A stretch of DNA of 64,000 nt from Podospora pseudoanserina (Eukaryota > Ascomycota > Sordariomycetes > Sordariales > Podosporaceae), in assembly GCF_035222485.1 (NCBI RefSeq), contig NC_085922.1, positions 2,185,001 through 2,249,000 on the forward strand, in the 5' to 3' direction. Below the pieces are notes generated by a model. It was not told the origin of the DNA. It made no database searches and was given only the letters and a program-made list of their open reading frames with translations. Within the stretch, counting starts at the first letter, position 1. Each line of letters opens with the position of its first letter. This document shows, one piece after another, positions 22,801 through 33,921 of the stretch. The position numbers were made by a program, and so were the translations under genes.

Positions 22801-24050
22801 CGAGGTGCACATCTCGTGGCGCGAAATCAGCTGGGCATACCACTCCACCAGCCAAGACGTCCTTGTCGATTTTGTGACCAAGCATAACCACGGCAGGATG
22901 CTGTGGGAGGGCGCGAGAGAAAGCGGCATGTTCATGTGGCTTGGTGACAACGCTGCCGTGAGGCAACAGTTTGAGATTATTGCGAGAAACGAGTACACCA
23001 AAGGCGAGGACAAGAACCCTATCGATTGCAGCCTCTATTACCTCGCCCTCAAGAAGAAGACTGTCCTCCAGGGCCTGTGGAGAATGGCAAGCTGGAATAA
23101 AGAACAGGCCTCGACGTCGAAGTTTCTGGCGAATAACTTTGACGATCCGAAGTGGCGGACTGCGGCGCTGAAGAATGCTTACGCGTTGATGTCGAAGCGG
23201 AGGTTTGAGTACGCGGCTGCGTTCTTCTTGTTGGCGGACCATTTGCATGATGCGGTGAACGTCTGTCTTAATCAGCTTCATGACCTGCAGCTCGCGGTGG
23301 CGATCACGAGGGTGTACGAGGGTGATAATGGGCCGGTGCTGAAGAGGCTTCTCGAAGAAGAAGTCCTATCCACTGCAGCAAAAGAAGGAAACCGCTGGTT
23401 AGCGTCGTGGGCATTTTGGATGCTTGGGCGTCGCGATATGGCTGTGAGGGCACTTATTGCAAGTCTTCCCCCCCCGGGTTTCTTTTCTATAACACCCCCT
23501 GACTAACTCTTTGGAACAGACGCCAGTCTTCGCCCTCCTCTCCACCACCCCCTCCTCCCCACCGCCAGACGACGGCAACCTCAAATCCAAATCCTACCTC
23601 ACCGACGACCCCGCCCTCATAATCTTGTACCGCCAGCTCCGCCAAAAGACGCTTCAAACACTCCGCGGAGCGACAAAGGTCACGCCAAAGGTGGAGTGGG
23701 AGTTTGTGCTGCATTCTGCCGGGTTATATGACCGCATGGGCTGTGACTTGCTCGGCCTTGATTTGGTGAGAAACTGGGAGTTTTTCCACCCTGCCGCGCA
23801 GGCGATGACGGGGTTGGGAGGGGAGATTAACCCGTTGAGGCTGTTGAAGAGGAGGGGGAGCTTGGTTGTGGCTGATATTCCTATCCGTGGGGGGCCACTG
23901 TCGCCGCTTGCGACGCCGGGGGGGCAGATGCAGGTGCCGGGGGAGATGAAGACTGGTGGTGGTGGTGGGACAACGGCAAAGCCGAAGCCGCCTCCGACGG
24001 TGTTTGAGGAGCCGGATGCGAACTCCTTGTTGGACAGTTTTGGTTTTTAG
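19836..24050 (+). CDS. RAV1: Rav1, RAVE complex subunit (V-ATPase assembly)
   Basis: Three exons: 19836..19933, 19997..23458 and 23520..24050, about 1363 residues. The N-terminal half is a double WD40 propeller (for example YIASVGRYDKLVKVW). The Rav1p_C helical region starts around FHPQFLSMCILAGRISLVHK. With Skp1 and Rav2, Rav1 drives reassembly of V1 onto Vo at vacuole and endosome membranes; it corresponds to animal rabconnectin-3. Intron 2 (23459-23519) uses a GC donor (GCAAGT) with a CTAAC branch and CAG acceptor, the only choice that keeps phase. Exon 1 has 98 bases, one short of phase: the ATG frame meets a stop at 19881 while the conserved frame has no ATG, so a one-base gap in the C-runs at 19859-19868 is likely. 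Confidence 0.9.
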
Positions 24051-24463
24051 AGAGCGGAGGTAAATGATGGAAAAAGGGGGAAGGGGGGTGACATAGCAGT
24101 GTAGATTCAAGGCATTCATTGTACATATTAAAAGAGAATCGATACATTACACCAAAACTAGACATTCATGAGGCAACTGGGGTGTGATCAAAGGAAAGGA
24201 CTGTTCTGTATTCGTGCCATTGTATCCCTAAAAAAGCAAAAAGAAAAACAACTGTGTACTCCGAACCCAATCCATATACACGCCCCCCCTTGATACTCAT
24301 TGTAGGTCTGATATCCATCCTGTACTTACTCTCCCTGTCGTCTCATCGTGTCCCCAAATCAAGCAAACCCTTCATAGCCCCCCCAGTTACATAACTCCAC
24401 AAAAGCCAAACGCCATCCCAGTCCCTTCCCAAATATGCAAATCAAACCATCCTCCCCCGAAAA
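24051..24463. other. Convergent 3' flanks of RAV1 and the Tag1-like gene
   Basis: This stretch lies between two stop codons. It is A/C-rich and contains only presumed 3' untranslated sequence. Confidence 0.5.
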
Positions 24464-27292
24464 TCACAACCTAACCGCAGCCCCAATCCCCCTCCCCCAA
24501 TACCAAACCCTCTCCCTCCACCTCCCCAACCTAACCCCCACCACCGCCCTCGCATCCAGCTTCATCCTCCCCCCCAACGCCTCCTCGACCTTATCATACC
24601 CCACACTGTCCAAATCCCACGCCACCGGCAACCTCGGCGTCTTGCTCTCCCCCGGCGGCGCCGCAAACGGCAAGTCATACTCAATCGTCCCGATCACTTC
24701 CGTATGGTTATACAGCGCCGTGGCGTTGACATACTCTATATAAAGCATATTCTTTTTCAGCGGGCTCACAAGCGTAAACTGCGCCGTCGACGACCAGAGG
24801 TGAAACGTCGCATCCCGAATAAAGTGCGTCTTGTCGTCTTCCGACTTGCCGGGCAGAGACAGCTTCGGTGCGTCGAGCGTAAAGTTTAATCTCGAGAGCG
24901 ACGCCCCCAAGGAGGGGAGAGAGGGGATCGTGCCAGCGTGGGTGCGGATCGTGATGGTGGTGTTGTAACCCGACAGATACTGAGAGATGAGCTCCCGGCC
25001 GACTTTGGGACCGTCCTTCTTGCCGCCGAGGATGGGATTCCACTTGGCAAAGACGGGGATGTTGGTGTTGTTTCCGAGACCAAGGTCTAGATTCTCTGCC
25101 TGGGCTTCTCCCAGTGTTGTGCCGTTCTTTTCAAAACGAATGCTGATAAAAGGAATATGTGCTGTATAAGGCGTAGGATTGGTAATGTTGACCAAAGCAC
25201 GGAGTGAAATCGAATCAGGCGTCGTGTCGAGAATTTCAATGTTGCCAACTTTGGGTTCCGCAAGACCGGGGAGGTTCTTTCCAAGAGCTATTGACCAAGG
25301 TAATGTCAGTGACGGTGCCCCACGAAGATGGTCGGTTGAGCTGCCAGCGCGGAATGGAATCATGGATGACCAATGGCGACTAACAGTGTGGTGATGATCA
25401 GAGTAGATACGGACGTTTAACTGGGATTTTGCCCTCGGCGGGCACCCCCTTGACAACGATGCCACCGAGGACTGTCTGCACCTGGACATCGACGAGCGCG
25501 TTGATGTCGAGCTCAACACCCTTTCCTCCGAAAAGCAAAGCTGCGATCACATCAGTCATGACGTCGGCGTCTGTCACGTTGAGTGGCGCATCGACAATCC
25601 GAGACTGAATCTTGAGGGTAGCCTCCCCACCATCAGTAGCGGGGAACTGGGTCGAGTTTGCTTGTTGCCACTCTTTGAGGTTCAGCTCTCCAAGCTTGTC
25701 CTTCTTGTAGAAAACGTCGGCGTTGGCCCGAACATTGGTGACATTGAGAGAAAAGTTCATCTCCGCCGGAAGCCCTGCGATGACCCGAATCGTGCCCGAC
25801 ACTCTTGGGTTGGATTCGGGGTCGTCAGGCTCGGCTGCTGGATCTGGCATCTTAAAGTGAACATCCGTCAAGGAGAAGTCGCGAATCATGTTTTCAAACG
25901 ATCGTCCTGGGAATGGCACAGGCACAGTGATGCTGGACAGGACATCAGCAAGCCAGGCTGGTGTGTCGCCGTCGGGCTTCTGTCGGCCTCGAACAAGCAC
26001 GGTCGTTGTTTCGTTGCCAAGGAACTTTTCGAAGAGCAAATCGAGCGGTGAAGAGTTGGAGTTGGGACAAGCGCGAGTCAAAGGTTCAGGCAGTTTGTCG
26101 ACAACACCATCGGCATCGACAGCAACTTCGGAGCGGGACTTGACAGAGGTGCGGTGAGTAATGGCGGACGCAATGACGATGGGAGCGTCATTTGTTCCGC
26201 ATCCGGGGACAAGAATCTCGAATCCAAGCTCGGGGATATCGACCGAGATTGGGTACTCGTTAAAGGCTTTGATGGTGACCTCCACACCCATGGCCCACCG
26301 CTCAGCGTGTGACGTGCTTCGCTCAGGCACGGGAATCTCCTTAAAGTTGAGCCTGGTGATGTTATAAGCGGGCAGCTGGGGCATGTCGTGGCCTACACTA
26401 CTAATCAGCAACATGTTCATGGTTGGGGCAGGCAATCCAGTAATCATTTTCAAAAGAGAGACTTCTCTCCAAAGTACAACGAAGCGAAAGTGCGGTAGAG
26501 GGATTGACCTTCAAATGTCAACGACTCAGCAATAGAGTGCGTTCCGAGAGGAATCATTCCCGCCCTCAGCTGAATATCAGCCTTTCCCAGCACCCGAACC
26601 GTATCCAGCCTTCCTTCCAACCACTCATTGGCAATCGTTCGGATACCCTCAGCGTCGCCCGGGATGAGATCGGCAACAAAGTCCACCGCGTTGTTCTGGC
26701 CGTTGGCGATACTAACATCCATCGAAGGGACTGCCGCACTTCCCAGCAAGATGTTGTCATAGTCTGGCAGGTAGACATTGATCCTGGTATCCTCCGTCCC
26801 GATACTTCCAACCAGCCATGTAGCAGCCTTGCCCACCCGTCTAACATGTTCGTTTTCCACACGCTGCGCATCAAGGCGGAAATTCGCCTGGATTCTGGCC
26901 CGTACACCGTCGGTCGTGATGGACACCAGCGACAGATTCGTCGGTTCAAGAACAATCGCTTGTTTGGCGTACTCCTCCACCGCGGCGGGCACAAAGAAAG
27001 CCCCAATCATAATCCCAAGCGCAAAGAGTGACAGTACAATCACAGCGATCAGTGAAGGCTTCGGTATCGATCTGTCTTTTGTCGGTTTGACCGAGACGGC
27101 GTCCGTCTCGCCAGCAGCAACAGATGCTGTCTCGTCTCGTACGTCATCATCCTCGCCATCGTAGCGCCGAGTTGCGCTTGACGATAATAAAGGTGTTGAT
27201 TCTGATTGTTCGTCCATCACTCGCGCATCGGGATCGGCGGCTTTCGGACTGCTCAACGCAGCCAGAAATGGCGTCGTTTCCGAGTCTGACAT
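24464..27292 (-). CDS. Tag1-like vacuolar membrane glycoprotein (DUF3712 type)
   Basis: Exons 27292..26509, 26392..25415 and 25287..24464 give 861 residues. Intron 1 (116 bases) uses GTCAAT...GTGTAG and restores LTFEGHDMPQLPAYNITRL. Intron 2 (127 bases) uses a weak donor GTCCGT but is the only choice that keeps phase and yields IPVKPLGKNLPGLAEPKVG. An acidic cytosolic tail (1-80) is followed by one membrane helix (about 81-102) and a long lumenal part with repeated LEA-like/DUF3712 beta modules and many N-x-S/T sites. Yeast Tag1 is a heavily glycosylated vacuolar membrane protein needed to terminate Atg1-driven autophagy. The same role here is an inference from domain layout. Confidence 0.82.
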
Positions 27293-28390
27293 GATGACAC
27301 TCGAGATGTCGATGGGATTTAGGCGCTGTTGGGTTGAATGGTTGGGCGGTGGGAAGAAGCTATTGCTTGCCGTCCGCCGAGGGACAACAGGGATGGTGCT
27401 TATCGTCGCCTTGGCCTATGACATGGCCAGTGAGGTGTTGTCACCAGGTCCCCGCAGCTATCGATAGTGATGGAAGAGAGAGAGAGAGAGAACCGCAAAA
27501 CAGACGGCGGAATGGGTCGTTGAAGAATGAGAGACCTATGGTGATGTCGAGGAAGTGAAGAGAGGAGCTATGTGCAGATAAGGTTGGGGCTGGATGACAT
27601 CGCTCGGTTGTCCGCCTTGTTGCTGCCTCCGTTCTGCGTGCCTTGGAAACGGCAGGGCGGGAACAGCCCACGCGGCCAGAGGTGTGGCGCTCAGTTGAGC
27701 AATGAGAGGTCATTGGTCAGTTAACAAAAGAAGGTGTGTGGCACGGGCGCCCAGCCTTGAGCAAGCGAGACCAGGAACAGGTCCCGAACGCGGGGGAGAA
27801 GACGGCCAGTCAAACAGCTGCAATTCGTCATCCTGCAGCGAGCCCTATCCCAGCAAAACTCAAAACGCCGATGCCTCCGATTCAAGGAGCACACCATGTT
27901 GAGCCAAATGTTGGGCGAGAAGCAAGAGGAAGCATCAGCTCGAAGCCAATTGGTGCCCTCAATCAGAAGACAGAGTTGAAGTCGAGATCTTCCCATGACC
28001 ACACAGAATTCTACAAATGCTGCCTTGGTGATAGAGTCAGACAGACCAACTGACCTCATACAATTTTCCAACGGGACCGGTTACCGGACCCTTATTTTTT
28101 ATACAAGTCATCAAGGTCCCCCCGTCTGGGCATCTTCCTTTTTTTTGGTCCAACCTGCATACTGACTCACGACCTGTTGCCCTCGTCAACCAATTTCCCC
28201 ATAAGAAAGAGGAGGCAATCGCAAGATACCTCTCATTCCAGAATTCAACCGTTTGATACCCACCCACTCCCCACTACCAGTCATCGAGATCTGATCCCAA
28301 GCCAAAGAGAGAGGAATTTGTTTTACTCCCAGGCATTCCCTCCCTTTAAAAGATCTCTCGATAATACACCACCCACCCTTCTCACTCGTC
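27293..28390. promoter_or_regulatory. Divergent promoter region, Tag1-like gene and ornithine carbamoyltransferase
   Basis: About 1.1 kb lies between two divergent start codons. It contains a GA tract (27471-27492), a Gcn4/CPC1 heptamer (28163-28169) nearer to the OTC gene, and a T-rich stretch at 28092-28147 with a TATA-like TTTTTTATACAAG. No gene was recognised in it. Confidence 0.6.
28163..28169 (+). promoter_or_regulatory. Gcn4/CPC1-type site TGACTCA upstream of OTC
   Basis: A perfect palindromic-type heptamer TGACTCA sits 222 bases upstream of the OTC start codon. Gcn4/CPC1 bZIP factors bind this sequence in amino-acid biosynthesis promoters, and OTC genes are classic targets. Function here is inferred from position and neighbour. 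Confidence 0.65.
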
Positions 28391-29598
28391 ATGATGCATC
28401 GTGCTGGCTTCCGCACACTGAAAACAACAATGGCTCACCTCCAGACTCGCTCCCTCTCCTCTGCTGCCTCCGGGTCGCAGCCCAGGCATCTCATGTCCAT
28501 CAGCGACCTCACCCCAGCCGAGTTCACCAGACTAGTCCTCAACGCCTCCTCTCACAAAAAGGCCGTCAAAGATGCCTTCGCCGCCGGCCAGACACCACCA
28601 AAACCCCTCCACGGCGCTATGACAGGCAAGACCGTCGCCATGATGTTCTCCAAGCGCAGCACCAGAACCCGCGTATCAACAGAAGCCGCCGTCCAGCTCA
28701 TGGGCGGCCACCCAATGTTCCTAGGCAAGGATGACATCCAGCTCGGCGTAAGCCCCCCTTCTTTCTTCTTACATCTGTTGTACCCAATCTAACAACCCCC
28801 AGGTCAACGAATCCCTCCACGACACCTCAGTAGTAATCTCCTCCATGACCTCCTGCATGGTCGCCCGCGTAGGCCCTCACTCAGACGTGACCGGCCTAGC
28901 AGCCTCCTCCTCGGTCCCCGTGATCAACGCCCTCTCCTCCGACTTCCACCCCCTTCAAACCATCGCCGACTTCCAAACCATCCACGAGTCCCTCTCCTCC
29001 ACCCCCTCCTCCTCCTCCCTCGGCCTCGAAGGTCTCAAAATCGCCTGGGTAGGCGACAGCAACAATGTCCTCTTCGACCTCGCCATCGCCTCGGTCAAAA
29101 TGGGCGTCCACATCTCCGTCGCCTCCCCGACCGGCTACGGCATCCCCCCCAACATCAAATCCATCATCCTCTCCGCCGCCCAAGGCGTCTCCAACCCAGG
29201 CACCTTGACCGAAACGACCATCCCTGAAGAGGCGATCAAGGACGCGGATATCTTGGTCACGGACACGTGGGTGAGCATGGGGCAGGAGGAGGAGGCGAAG
29301 AAGAGGTTGGAGGCGTTCAGGGGGTATCAAATCACCCATGAGCTCGCCAAGCGCGGGGGGGCGAAGCCGAACTGGAAGTTTATGCACTGCTTGCCTAGGC
29401 ATCCCGAGGAGGTGGACGATGCTGTTTTTTATGACGAGAGCAGGAGTTTGGTGTTTCCAGAGGCCGAGAATAGGCTTTGGGCTGCGGTTGGTAAGTCACC
29501 CTTGAACATTGTCACCCGTTTTTTGTGAGATGAAGCTTACAACTCTTGACACAGCTGCCCTCGAGGCGTTTGTGGTCAACAAGGGCAAGATTCTCTGA
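28391..29598 (+). CDS. Ornithine carbamoyltransferase, mitochondrial
   Basis: Exons 28391..28747, 28803..29490 and 29555..29598 give 362 residues with two standard introns (55 and 64 bases). The first ~30 residues are basic and Ser-rich with no acids, a mitochondrial presequence; an alternative ATG lies at codon 14. The carbamoyl-phosphate site STRTR is at 90-94, and the ornithine-side [10 protein letters not shown] motif is near the C-terminus. The enzyme makes citrulline from ornithine and carbamoyl phosphate in arginine synthesis, in the matrix (arg-12 of Neurospora, argB of Aspergillus, ARG3 of yeast). It is convergent with ILV6. A Gcn4/CPC1 site lies in the promoter. Confidence 0.97.
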
Positions 29599-29937
29599 AT
29601 ATTTGGGATAGTTGAGATGAGGTAGAAGGGGGGTCTACAAAAAAAGTGTCTTGGTTGGTTTTACATCAGGGGGCTAGGGAGCGTATGGCTTTTTTTTTCT
29701 GGAGAGAGGCGTACGGAAACAGAAAAGTTATATATCACGGGTAGCGATTTGAGAAAGATGTCAAAATAATCTGGGCAATTCAAATTCGGTATCAATTTCC
29801 TCTTTAGATTCGGTTCTACGCCGTTCCACCCACACGCCTCACAAGTAAAACACCCGCGTAAACACTTTTTGTAGCTCTCCCAGAACTCTCAGAATCAAAG
29901 CAAATCGTCCCATTTCATTATTACTACCAAGGTTGTT
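29599..29937. other. Convergent 3' flanks of OTC and ILV6
   Basis: 339 bases between two stop codons, with a T-run at 29690-29699. No gene was seen. Confidence 0.5.
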
Positions 29938-31030
29938 TTAACCAGGGGGGAGGGTGCTGGCATCGACAACCTCGTCAGCGTCCTTGACGTGCTGATCCTG
30001 CTCATCAGGACCGTAGAGGGGTGATCTAGGCAGGGCCATCAGACCGGTGCGGGCGGACTCGAGAATGCCAAAGGGAGCGATGAGCTTGAGGAAGGAGTCG
30101 ATTCTCTCGGGCTTAGCGGAACTGTTTTTAAAGAAGTGCATATTAATGACTGTTCGACTGGTTTAGGGGGGGGTGGGCGACTCAAGGTCCAACCAAGCAG
30201 TGAAAAAGCTTGGCCTGATAATGAAAAGTGGGGGGAAGGGGGGTCACTTACATCTCAACAATGCAGCTGTTAGTGCTAATATCGAGAACCTTTCCGCCAA
30301 ACTGATGAGCAAAATAAGTGATATTCTTGAGATGCTCATGCTTGTGACGCAGAGCCTCGCTGACAACCAGCCTGCTAGGGTGGAAGTCCTGCGACACCTC
30401 CTCCAAGCTAGGCTCAGAAGCAGCAGGGGCCGCCTCGGCAGCCTCAGCAGGAGCCGTGATCTCCCTGTGGTGGGCGAGGAGCTCCTCAAAGTACTCGGGA
30501 CCAAGAATGTTGATCTTGGCGAGGAGAAGCTCGCGCTGGACGAGAGCAGAGTTTGTGTAGTCCAGAACGGCCCATACGGGGACGAGATCCTCGAGTTGGC
30601 GACGGGCCTGCTCGACGACGCCGTCTTGCCCGGTAAGCACGATGGTCATGCGGGAGAGGTCCTCTACTTCGGTGTTGCAGACGACAAGGGAGTCGATGTT
30701 GAAGCCGCGGGCGGCGAGAATGCCGGAAACGCGGGAGAGGACGCCGGGCTCGTTTTGGACGAGGCAGTTGAGGACATGGCGCTTCGGAGGGGCGACGGAG
30801 GGGGTGGGGGTCTCGTAGAGGATGTTGGACACGGCTGCTTGGGCTGACCACGAGGGGGGCTGGTCGCTGATGGGGAGGGGTGCCTGCCGGCGACGGTTGG
30901 CTTTGTAGGCAATGGCCGAGGTGGAGGAGCTCTTGCCGGAGCTGTGCCTGACGGCGGTTTGCGCCAGGAGGCCGGCACGGGCCTGCGTCGCTATCCTCTT
31001 GGAGGGAGCGAAGAGGCAGCGGGAGGCCAT
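29938..31030 (-). CDS. ILV6: Acetolactate synthase regulatory (small) subunit, mitochondrial
   Basis: Exons 31030..30252 and 30121..29938 with a 130-base intron (GTAAGT...AAACAG) give 320 residues. I chose the ATG at 31028-31030: it starts a basic Arg/Ser-rich presequence (MASRCLFAPSKRIATQARAG), while upstream frame has no ATG. An ACT domain spans about 84-157 (HVLNCLVQNEPGVLSRVSGI), followed by the second IlvH-type domain ending in ISAKPERIDSFLKLIAPFGI. The subunit activates the catalytic Ilv2 and confers valine feedback, controlling branched-chain amino-acid synthesis in mitochondria. An Ala/Glu-rich insertion around 205-225 is common in fungal members. A Gcn4/CPC1 site lies 130 bases upstream of the start. 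Confidence 0.96.
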
Positions 31031-31159
31031 CTCTAGCTGTGGGTTGGCGACCCGGGCAGGTTCGTTTTGCTGGGGAAGGGGTCGATCAGGTTTGTTTATC
31101 GTCAATCTGAAGGAGCTGTCGACGTCAACATGGGGTGTTTGTTTCGCGGATCAACAAGC

Positions 31160-31166
31160 TGAGTCA
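31160..31166 (-). promoter_or_regulatory. Gcn4/CPC1-type site (TGAGTCA on +) upstream of ILV6
   Basis: TGAGTCA on the plus strand equals TGACTCA in the direction of ILV6 transcription, 130 bases before its ATG. Branched-chain amino-acid genes are known targets of general amino-acid control. The role here is inferred. Confidence 0.65.
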
Positions 31167-31545
31167 CCACAATGTCGGGAAGCCGGGGAAGGAAAGGGTT
31201 GAAGAGGAAAAAGTGACTGACCGAATCGGCGCTCAGGTCCGGCGTGCACACCGCGAAAACCCTCCACAATGGCTGGCTGTCACAGCTCAACTGAGCTCAA
31301 CTGGCTCAACTGGCATTGGTCAATGGCCGCTAGCCAGCGCTTGGCTCCGGACTCGGTGAGAGGTGGTGGGGTTTTCAGTGGTGATGGTTCCGGAAGGTCG
31401 GTTAAACCCTCCTCCGGCCGTCCATTTCCGGGCATCTCTGTCTGCAGACAGGCACCCGGACGTTTTCCAGGGTCCCTGGTCCTCATCGGCCACACAGTAT
31501 TTGGAACAGTGTGTACCTCCGCGTCGTGGACAAAATATCATCTCA

Positions 31546-31705
31546 AGGCCTTTGAAGATAAGTTATTGTTGATATATCTTTGAAAACAGCCAATAGGCCT
31601 TTGATGATAGCTGACGAATGCTTGAAGATCTATTGACTGTCTTTTCGTATGTCTACTTCGTATCGGGCTGTCTTTGAAAGTCTATTGACTGTCATGTTTT
31701 AGGGC
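31546..31705 (+). repeat. 21-base degenerate tandem repeat array, locus 2 (mixed orientation)
   Basis: Clear units start at 31579, 31600, 31621 and 31673, with exact 21-base spacing for the first three. The right part fits the forward consensus (CTTGAAGATCTATTGACTGT(C) at 31621, TTTGAAAGTCTATTGACTGT(C) at 31673). The unit at 31579 carries the reverse-complement core CAATAGGCC. The array lies between divergent ILV6 and KHDC4-like promoters. Confidence 0.75.
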
Positions 31706-32006
31706 CCATGCTCTGCATCAGTCTCCATTTACTGTCCAACATAACGCCCCGTTTTCATCCTTCCACTGGCGAGCCTCGTGCATTTTTCTGCGCAACCGAA
31801 ACTTTGGAGCTGTCCAAGGGCCTTCATTATATGACACTTCGACAACCTCTTATTGATCCCAACTCCGTTGCGCTACTTTTCTGTCTCGCCCAGCCAGTCC
31901 TCAACTTCGCCTGTCTATCCGCAACAGATACGGTCCCTCCGTTCCGTCCTTCTTCACCTGCGACTTGACACCTGTGCCTCGCCGAGAGAAACGAAACGCG
32001 CGCGCA

Positions 32007-33921
32007 ATGGACGGACGTAGCACGAAGCGGTCTCGCTTTGACCAGACCGAGCCGGAGCCTCGCCGTCCCTCGAGATTCGACCGTCGATCCCGTTCGCCGC
32101 CGGGGCGCAAGCCCGACTCGGATCGCGAACGTGAGCGCAGCCCTCTTTCTCGGCCTCGCGACGCGCCCACCGGTCCCAAGTCCCCAGTTGATCCCGCTGC
32201 TGCTGCCGGTAGGTCCTGAAGTTTTTTTTACTCTTTTCCTTTCTCCTTGACACACCTAAGCCTCTCCATCCTCTTTCCTATGCTAACGTATCCAACAGCC
32301 GCCGCCGCTGCCAAGATCAACGCTCAGCTACAGGCCCGCAAGGGCATCCAACATGTCGATGTCCCACCCGTCCGGTCCGCGTCGTCCGGCAAAGAAGGAA
32401 GCGCCGGACCTGCCCTCAACGGGGAGGTGTATGTTGCCGATGGCGACTTTATCAAGGACATCGAAGTGAACGATCTGCGCAACCGCTACCTTCTGACCAA
32501 AGGCTCGACCCAGAAAATGGTAAATAACTCCTTGTGTTGCCTACTGATACACCATCAGGTCAATATCCAAGCTTTTTGTGCGGGACAGTCTTGCTTACTG
32601 GAAGCTCGATAGCTCGCACAGGCACACCCACTTTTGCATCTGCTAACCTCGGCTGCTTGATCTAGATTAAAGATGAAACTGGTGCCGGTACGCCCACACT
32701 TGATACCTCTGCTACTCTGTTTGGACTACGGTTGACCACATGTGTTTCAAGATGTCACCACTCGCGGAAGCTACTTTCCCGACAAGTCGATGGCCACGCC
32801 GGCGAACCCTCCTCTCTACCTCCACGTAACGTCCACGACCAAGGAAGGCTTGGACAAGGCAGTGGCCAAGATCGAGGAGTTGATGAAGCAGGAACTCCCC
32901 CAACTTGTCGATGAGCGCCGCTTTCAGCGCCGCCACAACCCCGAGCAGCCGCCGGTCGAGCGTGACGAGTTTGGCCGAGTAAGTACTATCGAATTTGTTG
33001 TGAAAGAATCTGCTGACCATGTACAGCGCAAATGGCCCGAGGAGAAGATAGCAATCACGCTCGAGTCGGTCCCAGGTTTCAACCTGCGCGCTCAGGTTGT
33101 TGGACACGGTGGCGCATACGTCAAGCATATCCAGTCGGAAACTGGGTGCCGTGTTCAGATCAAGGGCCGCGGGTCCGGATACATCGAATCCTCCACGGGC
33201 CGTGAAAGCGAAGAGGACATGTACCTCCATGTTGCCGGCCCCGATCCGCTCATGGTCAAGAAAGCAAAGGAGCTCTGCGAGGATCTGTTGGACAACGTAA
33301 AGCAGGAGTACGAAGCATTCAAGAGTCGGCCTCCTCCCCAGCGACATTACAACGGCGGAGGTGGTGGTGGTGGTGGCTACGGCGGCGGTCGAGGTGGTGG
33401 CGATTCATTCCATGGTCAAGCATACAACCGCGACAGTCACAGTCACCATAACAGCAGCCACAGCCAAAGTCATAGTTACAGCAACTCCCCTGCCCCTCCG
33501 GCAGCCTCTTCTTCGGCATCTCCTGCACCAGCGGCCAGCACTCCCACAGCAACGAACCCGGCTGACTACGCCGCTCAGTACGCGCAATACATGCAGTACT
33601 ACGGCAGCGCGGCAGCTGGTGCTGATCCGTACGCGGCGTATGGAGGGTATGAAGCGTACATGCGAATGTACCAGCAATGGATGGCAAGCCAACCACAGCA
33701 AGCCCCCGCTGCCCCAGGTGCATCTGCATCTCCCCCCTCCTCCTCCACCAAGCGATGCGGCGCCTCCCCCACCGCCTCCTTCCTCGGCTCCTCCCCCTCC
33801 CCCACCAGGAGGACCCCCAGGCACCTCTGGTGGGATGTACAGCGCGGTATGATTCTCTCTGCTCGCTTCAGAAGCCGCTTGACTAACTTTTGTCTAGCAA
33901 CCTCCACCTCCGGGGCTCTAG
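32007..33921 (+). CDS. KH-domain RNA-binding protein, KHDC4/BLOM7-like
   Basis: Exons are 32007..32208, 32299..32519, 32666..32687 (a 22-base micro-exon), 32752..32978, 33027..33846 and 33898..33921. An RS/Arg-rich N-terminus is followed by a degenerate first KH region (DIEVNDLRNRYLLTKGSTQK), then a KH domain with GxxG loop GHGG near residue 250. Next come Gly/Tyr-, His/Ser- and Tyr-rich low-complexity stretches and a polyproline tail ending in PPPPGL. The human relative binds U-rich RNA and assists splicing. Exon 5 is one base too long: the tail frame, bounded by a good donor GTATGA, a GACTAAC branch and TAG acceptor, is reached only if one C of the six at 33732-33737 is surplus. Read literally, the frame ends at 34013. 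Confidence 0.82.

Larger units (their letters stand above)
31031..32006. promoter_or_regulatory. Divergent promoter region, ILV6 and KHDC4-like gene
   Basis: It contains a Gcn4/CPC1 heptamer near ILV6 (31160-31166) and the second 21-base repeat array (31546-31705) nearer to the KH gene. Small frames in it start with non-ATG codons. No gene was recognised. Confidence 0.6.
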
